From: Actinomycetota bacterium
GTDB taxonomy: Bacteria; Actinomycetota; Thermoleophilia; Gaiellales; Gaiellaceae
Assembly (NCBI GenBank): GCA_020029595.1
Contig: JAIBJN010000004.1
Coordinates: forward strand, 1-57,007
DNA: 57,007 nucleotides
Direction: 5' to 3'
Position 1 is the stretch's first letter; each line of letters opens with the position of its first letter. A program made the translations under genes and the position numbers. Under the pieces are notes generated by a model. That model was not told the origin of the DNA and ran no database searches. It saw only the letters and a list, made by a program, of their open reading frames with translations. Positions 31,667-39,971 of the stretch are shown one piece after another.

Positions 31667-32297
31667 CTTCGCCGCGCTCCGCGCGCAGATGGTCGCGGAG
31701 CAGCTCGAGGCGCGCGGGATCACCGATCCCCGCGTCCTCGAGGCAATGGGGAAGGTGCCGCGCGAGGCGTTCACCGACGCCGACGACCGCAAGCGCGCCT
31801 ATGAGGACATCCCCATCCAGATTGGCTGGGGACAGACGATCTCGCAGCCCTACATGGTTGCCCTCATCTGCGAGGCGGCCGCCGTCCGGCCGGGGAATCG
31901 CGTGCTCGACGTCGGCACTGGCTCGGGGTACCAGGCGGCCGTGCTCGCCGAGCTCGCGGAGGAGGTGCACACCGTCGAGCGCCTCCGCCAGCTCGCCGAG
32001 CGGGCGAGAGAGAAGCTCGACGCCGCCGGGTACGGCCGTGTGACCGTCCACCTCGGCGACGGCTCGCTCGGCGATCCCGAGCACGGCCCGTTCGACGCGG
32101 TCACGGTCGCGGCGGCGGCGCCGGAGCTGCCGCACTCGCTCTACGACCAGCTCGTCATGGGCGGACGGCTCGTGATCCCGGTCGGAGACCGCCGCGGCCA
32201 GCGCCTCGAGGTCGTGATCAAGAGCCCGGAGGGGCCTGCGGTCGCCCACTCGGTCGCCTGCCGCTTCGTTCCCCTCGTGGGGGCGGAGGGGTACTAG
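31647..32297 (+). CDS. pcm: Protein-L-isoaspartate O-methyltransferase
   Basis: 216 residues, standard Pcm: MVAEQLEARGITDPRVLEAMGKVPREAF, the PIQIGWGQTISQPYMVALI segment, the AdoMet-binding VLDVGTGSGYQAAVLAEL, and LVIPVGDRRGQRLEVV. It methylates isoaspartyl residues in aged proteins to start their repair. The GTG start lies inside the end of the phosphodiesterase gene (20-base overlap), so translation is coupled. Confidence 0.9.
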   Translation: MRRREPDFAALRAQMVAEQLEARGITDPRVLEAMGKVPREAFTDADDRKRAYEDIPIQIGWGQTISQPYMVALICEAAAVRPGNRVLDVGTGSGYQAAVLAELAEEVHTVERLRQLAERAREKLDAAGYGRVTVHLGDGSLGDPEHGPFDAVTVAAAAPELPHSLYDQLVMGGRLVIPVGDRRGQRLEVVIKSPEGPAVAHSVACRFVPLVGAEGY

Positions 32298-32336
32298 CGT
32301 TTGGGCCGGGTCGGCCCGGGGCATCCTCGTCGCGGG

Positions 32337-32780
32337 ATGGGGCCTCTCCACCGGACCGGTGCGCTGGTTCGCCGTGCCGTCACCTATCGGGACATCCGCC
32401 TCGGGGTCGCCGTGGACGCGCTGCTCGACCGGCCGCTCAGCCGGCTCGTCGGCCTTGACGTCCGCTGCGGCGACGGCGCGCACCGCTTCCTCCCCTATCC
32501 CGCCTGCGACGTACGGGCCGACGATCTCGTCGTCGAGTCGGCCCTCGTCCTGCTGGAGCGCGAGCTCGAGTTCTACCGTCTGGGCGGCCGGGCCTTCTCC
32601 GAGCTACGAGGCCAGCCGGTCAGCCTGGACGGCGATGAGGTCGGCACGCTCGCGGACATCCTCGTGACGCCGGATGGAGACGTTCACCGGTTCGTGGCCG
32701 CGACTCCGGAGGGCGAGCGCGAGCTCGCACCGGGGCCGAGAGTCGGGATCGGGAACCACCTTCTCCGTCCGGCCGTCTGA
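32337..32780 (+). CDS. PRC-barrel-like hypothetical protein
   Basis: About 147 residues. Two beta-rich repeats, RDIRLGVAVDALLDRPLSRLVGLDVRCGDG and FSELRGQPVSLDGDEVGTLADILVTPDG, look like PRC-barrel halves, domains that bind partner proteins or RNA. The start is uncertain: ATG 32337 is chosen, TTG 32301 is possible. No ribosome site is seen for either. Confidence 0.55.
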   Translation: MGPLHRTGALVRRAVTYRDIRLGVAVDALLDRPLSRLVGLDVRCGDGAHRFLPYPACDVRADDLVVESALVLLERELEFYRLGGRAFSELRGQPVSLDGDEVGTLADILVTPDGDVHRFVAATPEGERELAPGPRVGIGNHLLRPAV

Positions 32781-32790
32781 GGCGAGAACG

Positions 32791-32796
32791 TAACCT
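32791..32796 (+). promoter_or_regulatory. -10 TAACCT of GtrA gene
   Basis: TAACCT ends 8 bases before GTG 32805; a pyrimidine-rich gap rules out a ribosome site. Confidence 0.4.
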
Positions 32797-32804
32797 TTCC
32801 TCCC

Positions 32805-33266
32805 GTGGCGAAAGGAGCCCAGGCGACCTCCTCGCGCGCGAGCGCCTTTACGGACGCGGCCTCCGGCGCGCTGCGACGTCCCGCGAACTGGCTCCAGCTC
32901 GCGAAGTTCTGCGCGGTCGGGGCCTCGGGCTACGTCGTCAATCTCGCCGTCTACGCGACGCTCCTCGCGTTCGACGTCCACTACCTGCTCGCGGCCGTTT
33001 GCTCGTTCCTCGTCGCCGTGACGAACAACTACGCCTGGAACCGCCACTGGACGTTCAGACGCCAGCGGGGCCACCTCGTCTTCCAGGGCTTCCGCTTCTT
33101 GGTCGTCTCGACGATCGCGCTGGCGGCGAATCTGGCGTTCCTGAGCGCGCTCGTCGGCCTCGGCGTCCCGAAGCTGCCGGCTCAGGCGATCGCGATCGCG
33201 CTCGTCACGCCGTGGAACTTCGTCGCCAACAAGCTCTGGAGCTTCCGACGACGGCCCTCCGTGTAG
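32805..33266 (+). CDS. GtrA-family membrane protein
   Basis: 153 residues with four helices and the GtrA signature: LAKFCAVGASGYVVNLAVYATLL, then FLVAVTNNYAWNRHWTFRR and TPWNFVANKLWSFRR. GtrA proteins help flip prenyl-linked sugars across the membrane. The two polytopic proteins that follow fit a cell-envelope glycan unit. Leaderless GTG start. Confidence 0.9.
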   Translation: MAKGAQATSSRASAFTDAASGALRRPANWLQLAKFCAVGASGYVVNLAVYATLLAFDVHYLLAAVCSFLVAVTNNYAWNRHWTFRRQRGHLVFQGFRFLVVSTIALAANLAFLSALVGLGVPKLPAQAIAIALVTPWNFVANKLWSFRRRPSV

Positions 33267-35050
33267 CCGTCGTTGCCGCCGCCTTCCTCGCCCTCGGCAC
33301 GGGGGCTGCCCATGCGGCTGTGCCCACCTCGCCCGTGTTCGACTCGCGCGGCAATCTGATCGGGACGCCGTTCGTCCCCCCGCCGACCGAGCCGCTTCTG
33401 CGGGAGGACGACGCGATCGGCCGGGCTCTCGCGAACCCGAAGATCGCGGACTGGCTCGACCGCTACCCGGAGTCGACGTTGACCGACGAGGCCGAGTTCG
33501 ACGAGGGCCCGGAGGTCTGGACCGTCAAGGTGTGGTCGTCGCTCCCCGACGCCGGCCAGGTCGCTCTCGCCAAGGTCGACGACACGTCGGGTGCGGTGAC
33601 GGAGGCCTGGACCGGGCCGCAGGTGGCCTGGAAGATGGCGCGCGGCTACAACGGCGCGTTCGGCCGGAAGATCAACAACCCCTGGATCTGGCTCTCGCTT
33701 TGCGCGGTCTTCTTCCTCGGGCTCGCGGACCTGCGCCGACCGCTCTCGATCCGGAACCTCGACCTGCTCGTCCTCCTCTCCTTCGGAATCTCCCTCTTCT
33801 TCTTCAACCGGGGCGAGATCTTCAGGGCGATGCCGCTCGCCTACCCGCCGATGCTCTACCTGCTCGGGCGCATGGCGTGGATCGGCTGGAAGGGGCGCGG
33901 GAGCCCGTCACGGCCGCTCTGGCCGGTCTGGCTGCTCCTCGCCGCCACGGTCTTCTTGGCGGGCTTCCGCTTCGGGCTCAACCTGCGCGCGTCGAACGTC
34001 ATCGACGTCGGTCTCGCCGGCGTGATCGGCGCGCAGCGGATCGCCGAGGACGAGCAGGCGCCGTACGGAAACATGCCCGAGGACGACGGGGAGGAGTGCG
34101 GCGACCCCGACGCCGACGGCTACGTGCGCGAGCGGATCCAGACGAACGGTCGCTGCGAGGTCGCCAACGGCCGCGGGGACACGTACGGGCCGGTCAGCTA
34201 CCTGGCCTACGTTCCGGGCTTCCTGACGATGGGCTACAGCTACAGGTGGGACTACCTGCCGGCGGCGCACTTCACGTCGCTCCTCTGGGACGGGCTCGCC
34301 CTCCTCGGCATGGGGCTCCTCGGGTTCCGGTTCGGCGGCGTGCGCCTGGGCGCGACGCTGGCCTTCGCCTGGGCCGCCTACCCGTTCACGCAGTACGTCT
34401 CGAGCTCGAACTCGAACGACGCGATCATGCCCGCGTTCCTCATCTGGGGCCTCGTCTTCGTCACCTCGGCGCCTGCGCGCGGCCTCTTCGCCGGCCTCGC
34501 AACCTGGACGAAGTTCGCCTCCTTCCTCCTGCTCCCGCTCTGGGCCTCCTACCCGAAGGCGACGCGTTGGCCGCGTCAACAGCTCCTCTTCGTCGGCGGT
34601 TTCCTCCTCGCGACCGCGCTCGGCTTCTGGATCCTCCTGCTGGAGCCGGATCCGCTCCACGCCGCCCGCATCTTCTGGGATCGCACGTTCGGCTGGCAGC
34701 TGTCACGGCCCTCACCCTTCTCGATCTGGGACTGGGGCGAGTACCCCGGCTATCCGGACCTCCACGTCGTCCAGACCGCCCTGAAGGCGCTCCTGCTGTT
34801 TGCGTCGGTGGCGCTCGCGTTCGTGCCGCGCACGCGCAACGTCGTCCAGCTCGCCGCCCTCTCGGGCGCGCTCCTCCTCGGCTTCGAGCTCGTCCTCACG
34901 CATTGGTTCTATCTCTACATCCCGTGGTTCTTCCCCTTCGTCGCGTTCGCCCTGCTCGTTCCCGCTGCGATCCGCGTCGCCCAACCCGCGCTGCTTCCGG
35001 AGGAGCCGAGTGGTGAGCGCCCAGTCGGAGAGCTCGTCCCCCTCCGCTGA
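33212..35050 (+). CDS. Polytopic membrane protein with PepSY-like ectodomain, probable glycosyltransferase
   Basis: About 612 residues. A signal-like segment (VAVVAAAFLALGTGAAHA) leads to an extracytoplasmic region (about 35-140) whose EVWTVKVWSS ... GQVALAKVDDTSGAVTEAWTGPQVAWKM looks PepSY-like. About ten membrane helices follow, with an acidic Cys-containing loop near residue 300. The later part resembles C-family (GT-C) polyprenyl-sugar transferases. The start is uncertain; GTG 33212, overlapping gtrA by 55 bases, is the nearest one giving the signal segment. Confidence 0.6.
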   Translation: MELRRQQALELPTTALRVAVVAAAFLALGTGAAHAAVPTSPVFDSRGNLIGTPFVPPPTEPLLREDDAIGRALANPKIADWLDRYPESTLTDEAEFDEGPEVWTVKVWSSLPDAGQVALAKVDDTSGAVTEAWTGPQVAWKMARGYNGAFGRKINNPWIWLSLCAVFFLGLADLRRPLSIRNLDLLVLLSFGISLFFFNRGEIFRAMPLAYPPMLYLLGRMAWIGWKGRGSPSRPLWPVWLLLAATVFLAGFRFGLNLRASNVIDVGLAGVIGAQRIAEDEQAPYGNMPEDDGEECGDPDADGYVRERIQTNGRCEVANGRGDTYGPVSYLAYVPGFLTMGYSYRWDYLPAAHFTSLLWDGLALLGMGLLGFRFGGVRLGATLAFAWAAYPFTQYVSSSNSNDAIMPAFLIWGLVFVTSAPARGLFAGLATWTKFASFLLLPLWASYPKATRWPRQQLLFVGGFLLATALGFWILLLEPDPLHAARIFWDRTFGWQLSRPSPFSIWDWGEYPGYPDLHVVQTALKALLLFASVALAFVPRTRNVVQLAALSGALLLGFELVLTHWFYLYIPWFFPFVAFALLVPAAIRVAQPALLPEEPSGERPVGELVPLR

Positions 35051-36254
35051 CACCGTGCGGCTCCTGCTCGCGCTGGCGATCGGCCTCGGGCTGCTGGCCG
35101 CGTCGTGGGGCGCTCTCCACCTGCCGCCCTTCGACCGCTACCAGATCGTCGACACGCCCGTCTACCAGGAGTACGGCGAGGCGATGACGGCCGGGGAGGT
35201 CCCGTACCGCGATTTCGAGGTGGAGTACCCGCCGGCCGCGCTCCCCGTGTTCTGGCTCCCCGCCCTCGGCCCCGAGGAGCACTACCGCTCCATCTTCGAG
35301 GCGTTGATGTGGATCTGCGCCGCAGCCATGCTGGCGCTCGTGGTGCGCTCTCTCGCCTCCCTCGGCGCCTCGCCGCGTCACCTGCTTGCGGCAGCCGTCT
35401 TCGTGGGGCTGTTCCCGCTCGCTCTCGGGACCGTCGTGTTGACGCGCTACGACCTCTGGCCCGCGGCGCTGACGGCGGCCGCGCTCGCCGCCGTCCTCGC
35501 CGGCCGGGTGCGGCTCGGACTCGCGGTCCTCGGCCTCGCCGTGGCGGCGAAGATCTACCCGCTCGTCCTCCTCCCGTCCCTACTCGTCTACGTCGCGCGC
35601 AGGCGGGGGAGGAAGGAGGCGGCGGCCTGCCTCGGGGCGTTCGTCGCGATGCTCGTGCTCGTGGTCGTGCCGTTCGCGCTCATCGCGCCGGATGGGCTCG
35701 CCGGCTCCGTCGAGCGCCAGGTGGGCCGCCCTTTGCAGATCGAGAGCTTGGGTGCTGCCGTCCTCCAGGCGGCCCACCAAGTAGACGGCACATACGTGCC
35801 GTCTGTCGTCTCCACGCACGGCTCCCAGAACCTCGCGGGATCGCTGCCGGACGCGTTCGCCACCGTGCAGACCGTCCTCCAGGCGGCGGCGCTCGTCGCG
35901 GTGTGGGCGCTCTTCGCCCGTGGCCCGGCGACCCCGGCCCGTCTCGCCGCCGCCTCCGCGGCCTCGGCCGTCGTCTTCGTCGCCCTGGGGAAGGTGCTCT
36001 CGCCTCAGTTCCTCATCTGGCTCGTCCCGCTCGTCCCGCTCGTCGCCGGGCGGATCGGCCTCGCCGCCGGAGCTCTTCTCGGCGCGGCGCTCGTCACCAC
36101 CCACCTGTGGTTCCCGACGCGCTACTGGGACATGGTCGACCTCGAGCCGGCGGGCTGGCTCGTGCTCGTTCGCGACCTGCTCCTCGTCGCGCTCGCTGTC
36201 GTTCTCGTCGTCGCTACGGCTCGACGGGAACGCGCAGGGCCTCGCACCGCGTAG
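35010..36254 (+). CDS. GT87-type (DUF2029) membrane glycosyltransferase
   Basis: About 414 residues with roughly ten membrane helices. The opening YQEYGEAMTAGEVPYRDFEVEYPPAALPVFWLPA, with Asp, Glu and Tyr-Pro-Pro in the first extracytoplasmic loop, is typical of actinobacterial GT87/DUF2029 polyprenol-phosphate mannosyltransferases. AAKIYPLVLLP is also typical. It overlaps the upstream polytopic gene; a GGAGGA site precedes twin GTG codons (35010/35013). The end overlaps convergent ymdB by 41 bases. Confidence 0.8.
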   Translation: MVSAQSESSSPSADTVRLLLALAIGLGLLAASWGALHLPPFDRYQIVDTPVYQEYGEAMTAGEVPYRDFEVEYPPAALPVFWLPALGPEEHYRSIFEALMWICAAAMLALVVRSLASLGASPRHLLAAAVFVGLFPLALGTVVLTRYDLWPAALTAAALAAVLAGRVRLGLAVLGLAVAAKIYPLVLLPSLLVYVARRRGRKEAAACLGAFVAMLVLVVVPFALIAPDGLAGSVERQVGRPLQIESLGAAVLQAAHQVDGTYVPSVVSTHGSQNLAGSLPDAFATVQTVLQAAALVAVWALFARGPATPARLAAASAASAVVFVALGKVLSPQFLIWLVPLVPLVAGRIGLAAGALLGAALVTTHLWFPTRYWDMVDLEPAGWLVLVRDLLLVALAVVLVVATARRERAGPRTA

Positions 36255-36999
36255 CGCGCCCGTCGGGCTCGCATTCGACGATGACGCCCTCGATGCGGAC
36301 GTCGCTGTCGGCGGGATGGAAGCGCACAGGCATCCCCGTCCTCATCCGCTGGATGGCGAGCTCCGCCCGAACGCCGATGACCGAGTCGTGGGGCCCGGTC
36401 ATGCCCGCGTCCGTGATCGCTGCCGTCCCGCCGGGCAGGACGCGCGCGTCGTTGGTCTGCACGTGCGTGTGCGTGCCGATCACGGCCGTCACGCGCCCGT
36501 CCAGCATCCGGGCGAGCGCGATCTTCTCGCTCGTCGCCTCCGCGTGGAAGTCGACCAGGACGACCGGCGTTCGCGCGCGCGCCTCGTCGACGAGCGCGTC
36601 GGCGACGTGGAAGGGATGGACCGGGGTCTGGAGGAAGAGCGCTCCCTGGAGATTGAGGACCGCGACGGCCGTGCCGTCGCGCGCCTCGGCGAAGGTGAGC
36701 CCCCTCCCCGGGATGCCCGCGTCGCCGAAGTTGGCGGGGCGGATCACCCGTGGGCTCGACTCGAGGATCGGCACGAGGTCGCGGTGCCGCCAGACGTGGT
36801 TCCCCGTCGTGATCACGTCCGCACCGGCGGCGAGCAGCTTCTCTGCGAGCTTCGCAGTCAAGCCGGCGCCGTCGGCAGCGTTCTCGCCGTTCACGACGCA
36901 CAGGTCGGCGTCGAGCTCATGCCGGAGCTCGGGCAAGTGCTCCGTCACCGCCCGCCGGCCGGGGGGCCCGAAGACGTCGCCGATGAAGAGGAGCTTCAA
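36214..36999 (-). CDS. ymdB: YmdB-family metallophosphoesterase
   Basis: 261 residues, the standard length of this family: KLLFIGDVFGPPGRRAV, CVVNGENAADGAGLT, DVITTGNHVWRHRDL, FHAEATSEKIALARMLDG, VIGTHTHVQTNDARVLPGGTAAITDAGM. Bacillus YmdB hydrolyses 2',3'-cyclic nucleotides and affects biofilm and motility decisions. The start is TTG at 36999, whose TGA overlap (TTGA) couples it to a 26-codon frame upstream that carries a repeat shared with the qcrC start. Confidence 0.92.
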   Translation of the reverse strand: MKLLFIGDVFGPPGRRAVTEHLPELRHELDADLCVVNGENAADGAGLTAKLAEKLLAAGADVITTGNHVWRHRDLVPILESSPRVIRPANFGDAGIPGRGLTFAEARDGTAVAVLNLQGALFLQTPVHPFHVADALVDEARARTPVVLVDFHAEATSEKIALARMLDGRVTAVIGTHTHVQTNDARVLPGGTAAITDAGMTGPHDSVIGVRAELAIQRMRTGMPVRFHPADSDVRIEGVIVECEPDGRATRCEALRVPVEP

Positions 37000-37076
37000 C
37001 GACCTTTTCCCGCCTTTGGCGGCAAAAGCTCGACCAAAAGAATCTCGCTCTCCGTCGACAGCTTGTGGTTGCTCAT
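36996..37076 (-). CDS. 26-codon frame coupled to ymdB
   Basis: A short frame starting with ATG 37076 (NHKLSTESEILLVELLPPK in its body) ends with TGA inside the ymdB TTG (TTGA). It may be a leader peptide or only a by-product of the repeat at 37005-37039. It is reported because the stop-start fusion is exact and ymdB has no other well-spaced ribosome site. Confidence 0.3.
   Translation of the reverse strand: MSNHKLSTESEILLVELLPPKAGKGR
37003..37037 (-). repeat. Split repeat, copy B, before ymdB
   Basis: On the minus strand CTTTTGGTCGAGCTTTTGCC, a variable GC hairpin loop, then GGAAAAGGTCGT, ending at the ymdB start. It is identical in both arms to copy A before qcrC. The arms can pair through CTTTT/AAAAG and would hide the AAAAGG purine run. 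Confidence 0.6.
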
Positions 37077-37077
37077 T

Positions 37078-37104
37078 CTAAGGATTCGCGAAGCGAATCC
37101 TTAG
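37078..37104. terminator. Perfect 12-bp palindrome holding the M23-like gene stop
   Basis: CTAAGGATTCGC, loop GAA, GCGAATCCTTAG. On the minus strand the TAA stop of the M23-like gene lies in the first arm, and ymdB begins about 80 bases further. It may terminate or attenuate transcription between the two genes. Confidence 0.6.
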
Positions 37105-38129
37105 GGGCTTGTGAGGGCCGTCGCCGGGTGCACCTCGATGTGCACGTGCTGGCCGTTGTCCTGGGTGTAACGGGCGAGCCCGGCCCGCTCCACCTCGGAG
37201 AGGTCGATGATGCGGCCGATCTTGGTGCGACCGGCCGAGACCGTCGAGCCCACGGTCAGCGCCGGGTCGGCGCGGACGTTCGAGAGCGTCACGACGACCC
37301 CGGGGGAGCCCGAGGGCTGGATCTCGACGGTCACGCCGTAGGCCTTGCCGTTGACGACGTTGTCGGTGATGGCGATGACGCTGCCGTCGACCGGCGCGTA
37401 GACGTCCGTGTCGATGGGGGCGCCGACGTCGAGGCCGCCGGTCTCCGCGCCGACGCCGCCCTCGAGCAGGTAGTAGCTCACGCCGCCGCCGCTCGAGCCG
37501 AAGAGCCTGCGGAAGATCCGCTCGGCGAGCCCGGCGTTCGCCTGGGTTCCGACGGGGTCGAGCGGAAGCGCGGCCGTGCCGCTCGCGTGATAGCCGAGCG
37601 CGGTCACTCGGCTCTGGTTCACTGGGAGCTGGATGCGGAGTGAGTCATGCATGGCGACGATCTGCGGACGCGGGGGCCCGGCCGGCAGCAGACGCGCGGC
37701 GGGTGCGGGCCCGGTGATCGTCACGGCGCCCTCCCCACCCCGGCCGAAGGCAGTGAGCAGGAGGGCGACGAGGCAGCCGCACGCGATGACGACCAGCGCC
37801 GCAGTGCGGCGTGCCCGACGGGCTTTCGCCCGGGCTTCCTCGCGCTCACGCTGCCTCGCGCGCGCGGCGAAGCCTGGGGCTTCCGTCGTAGCCATCCGCG
37901 GCACGGTAACGAAGGAGGCCAGCGCTTTCAAACCGAACAGAGCCGGCTTGGGCGGCTCCTCCTCGCGCTCATCGAGGCTCTTGGCCGGCGCGAGGGGCTC
38001 AGGCCGGAGCGCGAGCGAGCCGTCGGTCGGGAACTCCCAGTCCTCCTCGACGCCCCAGAGGTCAACGACATTCCCTCGCTTTGCAGGGACTTCGTGCTCC
38101 TGGTCATAGACTTGGAACCCGACCGGCAT
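37101..38129 (-). CDS. Membrane-anchored M23-like (LytM) protein, probably inactive
   Basis: 342 residues: a cytoplasmic N-terminal part of about 115 residues with acidic stretches, one membrane helix (TAALVVIACGCLVALLLTAF, about 120-140), and a C-terminal LytM fold (about 235-340). The second metal motif HVHIEVHP is present, but the first, normally His-x-Gly-x-Asp, reads TGGLD, so one zinc ligand is missing. It is more likely a binding or activator protein than an endopeptidase. The ATG at 38129 gives a sensible N terminus. Confidence 0.75.
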   Translation of the reverse strand: MPVGFQVYDQEHEVPAKRGNVVDLWGVEEDWEFPTDGSLALRPEPLAPAKSLDEREEEPPKPALFGLKALASFVTVPRMATTEAPGFAARARQREREEARAKARRARRTAALVVIACGCLVALLLTAFGRGGEGAVTITGPAPAARLLPAGPPRPQIVAMHDSLRIQLPVNQSRVTALGYHASGTAALPLDPVGTQANAGLAERIFRRLFGSSGGGVSYYLLEGGVGAETGGLDVGAPIDTDVYAPVDGSVIAITDNVVNGKAYGVTVEIQPSGSPGVVVTLSNVRADPALTVGSTVSAGRTKIGRIIDLSEVERAGLARYTQDNGQHVHIEVHPATALTSP

Positions 38130-38232
38130 CGCTGGCCTCGCGGCGTGCTCGCCGCGGGCGCACCTTGCCAGGGGCGGCGGACGACCCGAAATCAGGGAGG
38201 AACATCGAGGCTGGTTCGGCCGTCTAGGAAGC

Positions 38233-38949
38233 ATGAAGGTACGCACGGCCATCGCGCTCGGTCTCTGCGGGCTTCTTGCCCTGGCGCTCTTCGGGTGCGG
38301 GGAGAGCGGCTCGAGCGGTCCGACCGCCGGGGAGAGCAAGAGCGGAGCCCCCCTGGTCGGCGCGGCGAGCTGCACTCTCGTCGTCCGCTACCAGGGTTCC
38401 CTCTATGAGGGTTGGACCGTCCGGGTGGCGCCCGTCGAGGGCGGAAGCGTCGGGACGGGAGTGCTGCCCGGCTGCGACGACGGCGGCGGTCCGGAGCCGG
38501 ACGAGGAGATCGAGCTCGCGGAGATCGCCGGGGTCTCCCCCGAGGTCGCGCTCGTCTGGGCCGGGCAAACCGACACCGTGTTGCTGCGAGAGGGGATCGA
38601 GCAGCCGCCGCCGGAGGTGGCTGAGCTCCTGCGTGCGCCGACGTGCGATCCCCGCGACGAGCCGATCGAGCTCTCGGGGCCGTGGCTCGGCATGCTCGGC
38701 GCCGACGGGAACACCGAGCTCGACCTGGCGCCGCCCTACGACCTGGATCTCTTCGTCGAGGCGAGCTCGGTACCCCGATACGAGCGTGCCTTCCTCACCG
38801 TCCGCGTCCCGGCGTCGCTGGGCCGGCCGCTCACCCGCGCCGACATCGAGTCTTCGCTCTGGGAGGGCGGGACGATCTCGCTGCGGGTCGGCTGCGGCGA
38901 CCAGGGGACGTACCTGGTCGAGCACGTCACGGCCGATCCCCCGCGGTAG
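38233..38949 (+). CDS. Putative lipoprotein
   Basis: 238 residues. The signal peptide ends in [10 protein letters not shown], a lipobox-like site. The mature protein has [21 protein letters not shown] near its start, resembling small actinobacterial DUF6281-type lipoproteins, then an acidic part with two further cysteines (PTCDP, VGCGD). The role is unknown. AGGA precedes the ATG. It stands between the divergent M23-like gene and hemB. Confidence 0.7.
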   Translation: MKVRTAIALGLCGLLALALFGCGESGSSGPTAGESKSGAPLVGAASCTLVVRYQGSLYEGWTVRVAPVEGGSVGTGVLPGCDDGGGPEPDEEIELAEIAGVSPEVALVWAGQTDTVLLREGIEQPPPEVAELLRAPTCDPRDEPIELSGPWLGMLGADGNTELDLAPPYDLDLFVEASSVPRYERAFLTVRVPASLGRPLTRADIESSLWEGGTISLRVGCGDQGTYLVEHVTADPPR

Positions 38950-38999
38950 CGGGCGCCCCGCGACAGCGGCCGGGACCCGCGTGCGAAGATCCCGGCGAC

Positions 39000-39971
39000 G
39001 TGTCGACCTTCCCGAGCACGCGCCTGCGGCGCTTCCGGCGCACGGCCGCCCTCCGCGCGCTCACCCGCGAGACCCGCCTCTCGCTCGACGACTTCGTCTA
39101 CCCGCTCTTCGTGTGTCCGGGCGAGGGCGTCGAGCGGCCGCTCGAAGGTCTGCCGGGAATCGCGCAGCGCTCGGTCGACCGGCTCTGCGACGCGGCCGAG
39201 GACGCGAGTCGCGCCGGCGTGCGCGCCCTGCTCCTCTTCGGGATCCCAGAAGAGAAGGACGAGGCCGCCTCGGGCGCCTACGACGACGACGGCATCGTCC
39301 AGCGCGCGCTCCGCGCCCTTCGCGACCGAGTCCCCGGTCTCGTGCTCCTCACGGACGTCTGCCTCTGCGAGTACACGTCCCACGGCCACTGCGGACTCGT
39401 CGAGGGTGACGAGGTGCTGAACGACGTCTCGCTGGAGCTCCTCGCGAAGACTGCCGTGAGCCACGCCGAAGCCGGCGCCGACGCCGTCTGCCCCAGCGAC
39501 ATGATGGACGGGCGCGTGGGCGCGATCCGCGGCGCCCTCGACTCCGAGGGCTTCGAGCAGACGCCGATCGTCGCCTACTCGGCGAAGTACGCCTCCGCGT
39601 TCTACGGTCCCTTCCGCGAAGCGGCCGAATCCGCGCCCGCCTTCGGCGACCGGCGGAGCTACCAGCTGGATCCGCCCAACGTCCGCGAGGCGCTCCGCGA
39701 GTGCGAGCTCGACCTCGCCGAGGGCGCCGACGCGATCATGATCAAGCCCGCGCTCCCGTACCTGGACGTGATCCGGGCCGCGCGAGATCGTTTCGACGCG
39801 CCCCTCTTCGCGTACAACGTCAGCGGGGAGTACGCGCTGGTGAAGGCCGCCGCGGCGCGCGGGTGGCTCGACGAGCGGCCGGCAGCGCTCGAGGGCCTCA
39901 CGGCGATCAAGCGGGCCGGCGCGGACGTGATCTTCTCCTACTGGACGCGGGAGCTGGCCGAATGGCTCTGA
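39000..39971 (+). CDS. hemB: Delta-aminolevulinic acid dehydratase (porphobilinogen synthase)
   Basis: 323 residues, usual size. The zinc site [14 protein letters not shown] with three cysteines marks a zinc-dependent enzyme. The two active-site lysines are in [16 protein letters not shown] and [15 protein letters not shown]. It condenses two 5-aminolevulinate molecules to porphobilinogen. GTG start. It overlaps hemL by 10 bases. The heme supply fits the adjoining cytochrome bc genes. Confidence 0.96.
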   Translation: MSTFPSTRLRRFRRTAALRALTRETRLSLDDFVYPLFVCPGEGVERPLEGLPGIAQRSVDRLCDAAEDASRAGVRALLLFGIPEEKDEAASGAYDDDGIVQRALRALRDRVPGLVLLTDVCLCEYTSHGHCGLVEGDEVLNDVSLELLAKTAVSHAEAGADAVCPSDMMDGRVGAIRGALDSEGFEQTPIVAYSAKYASAFYGPFREAAESAPAFGDRRSYQLDPPNVREALRECELDLAEGADAIMIKPALPYLDVIRAARDRFDAPLFAYNVSGEYALVKAAAARGWLDERPAALEGLTAIKRAGADVIFSYWTRELAEWL

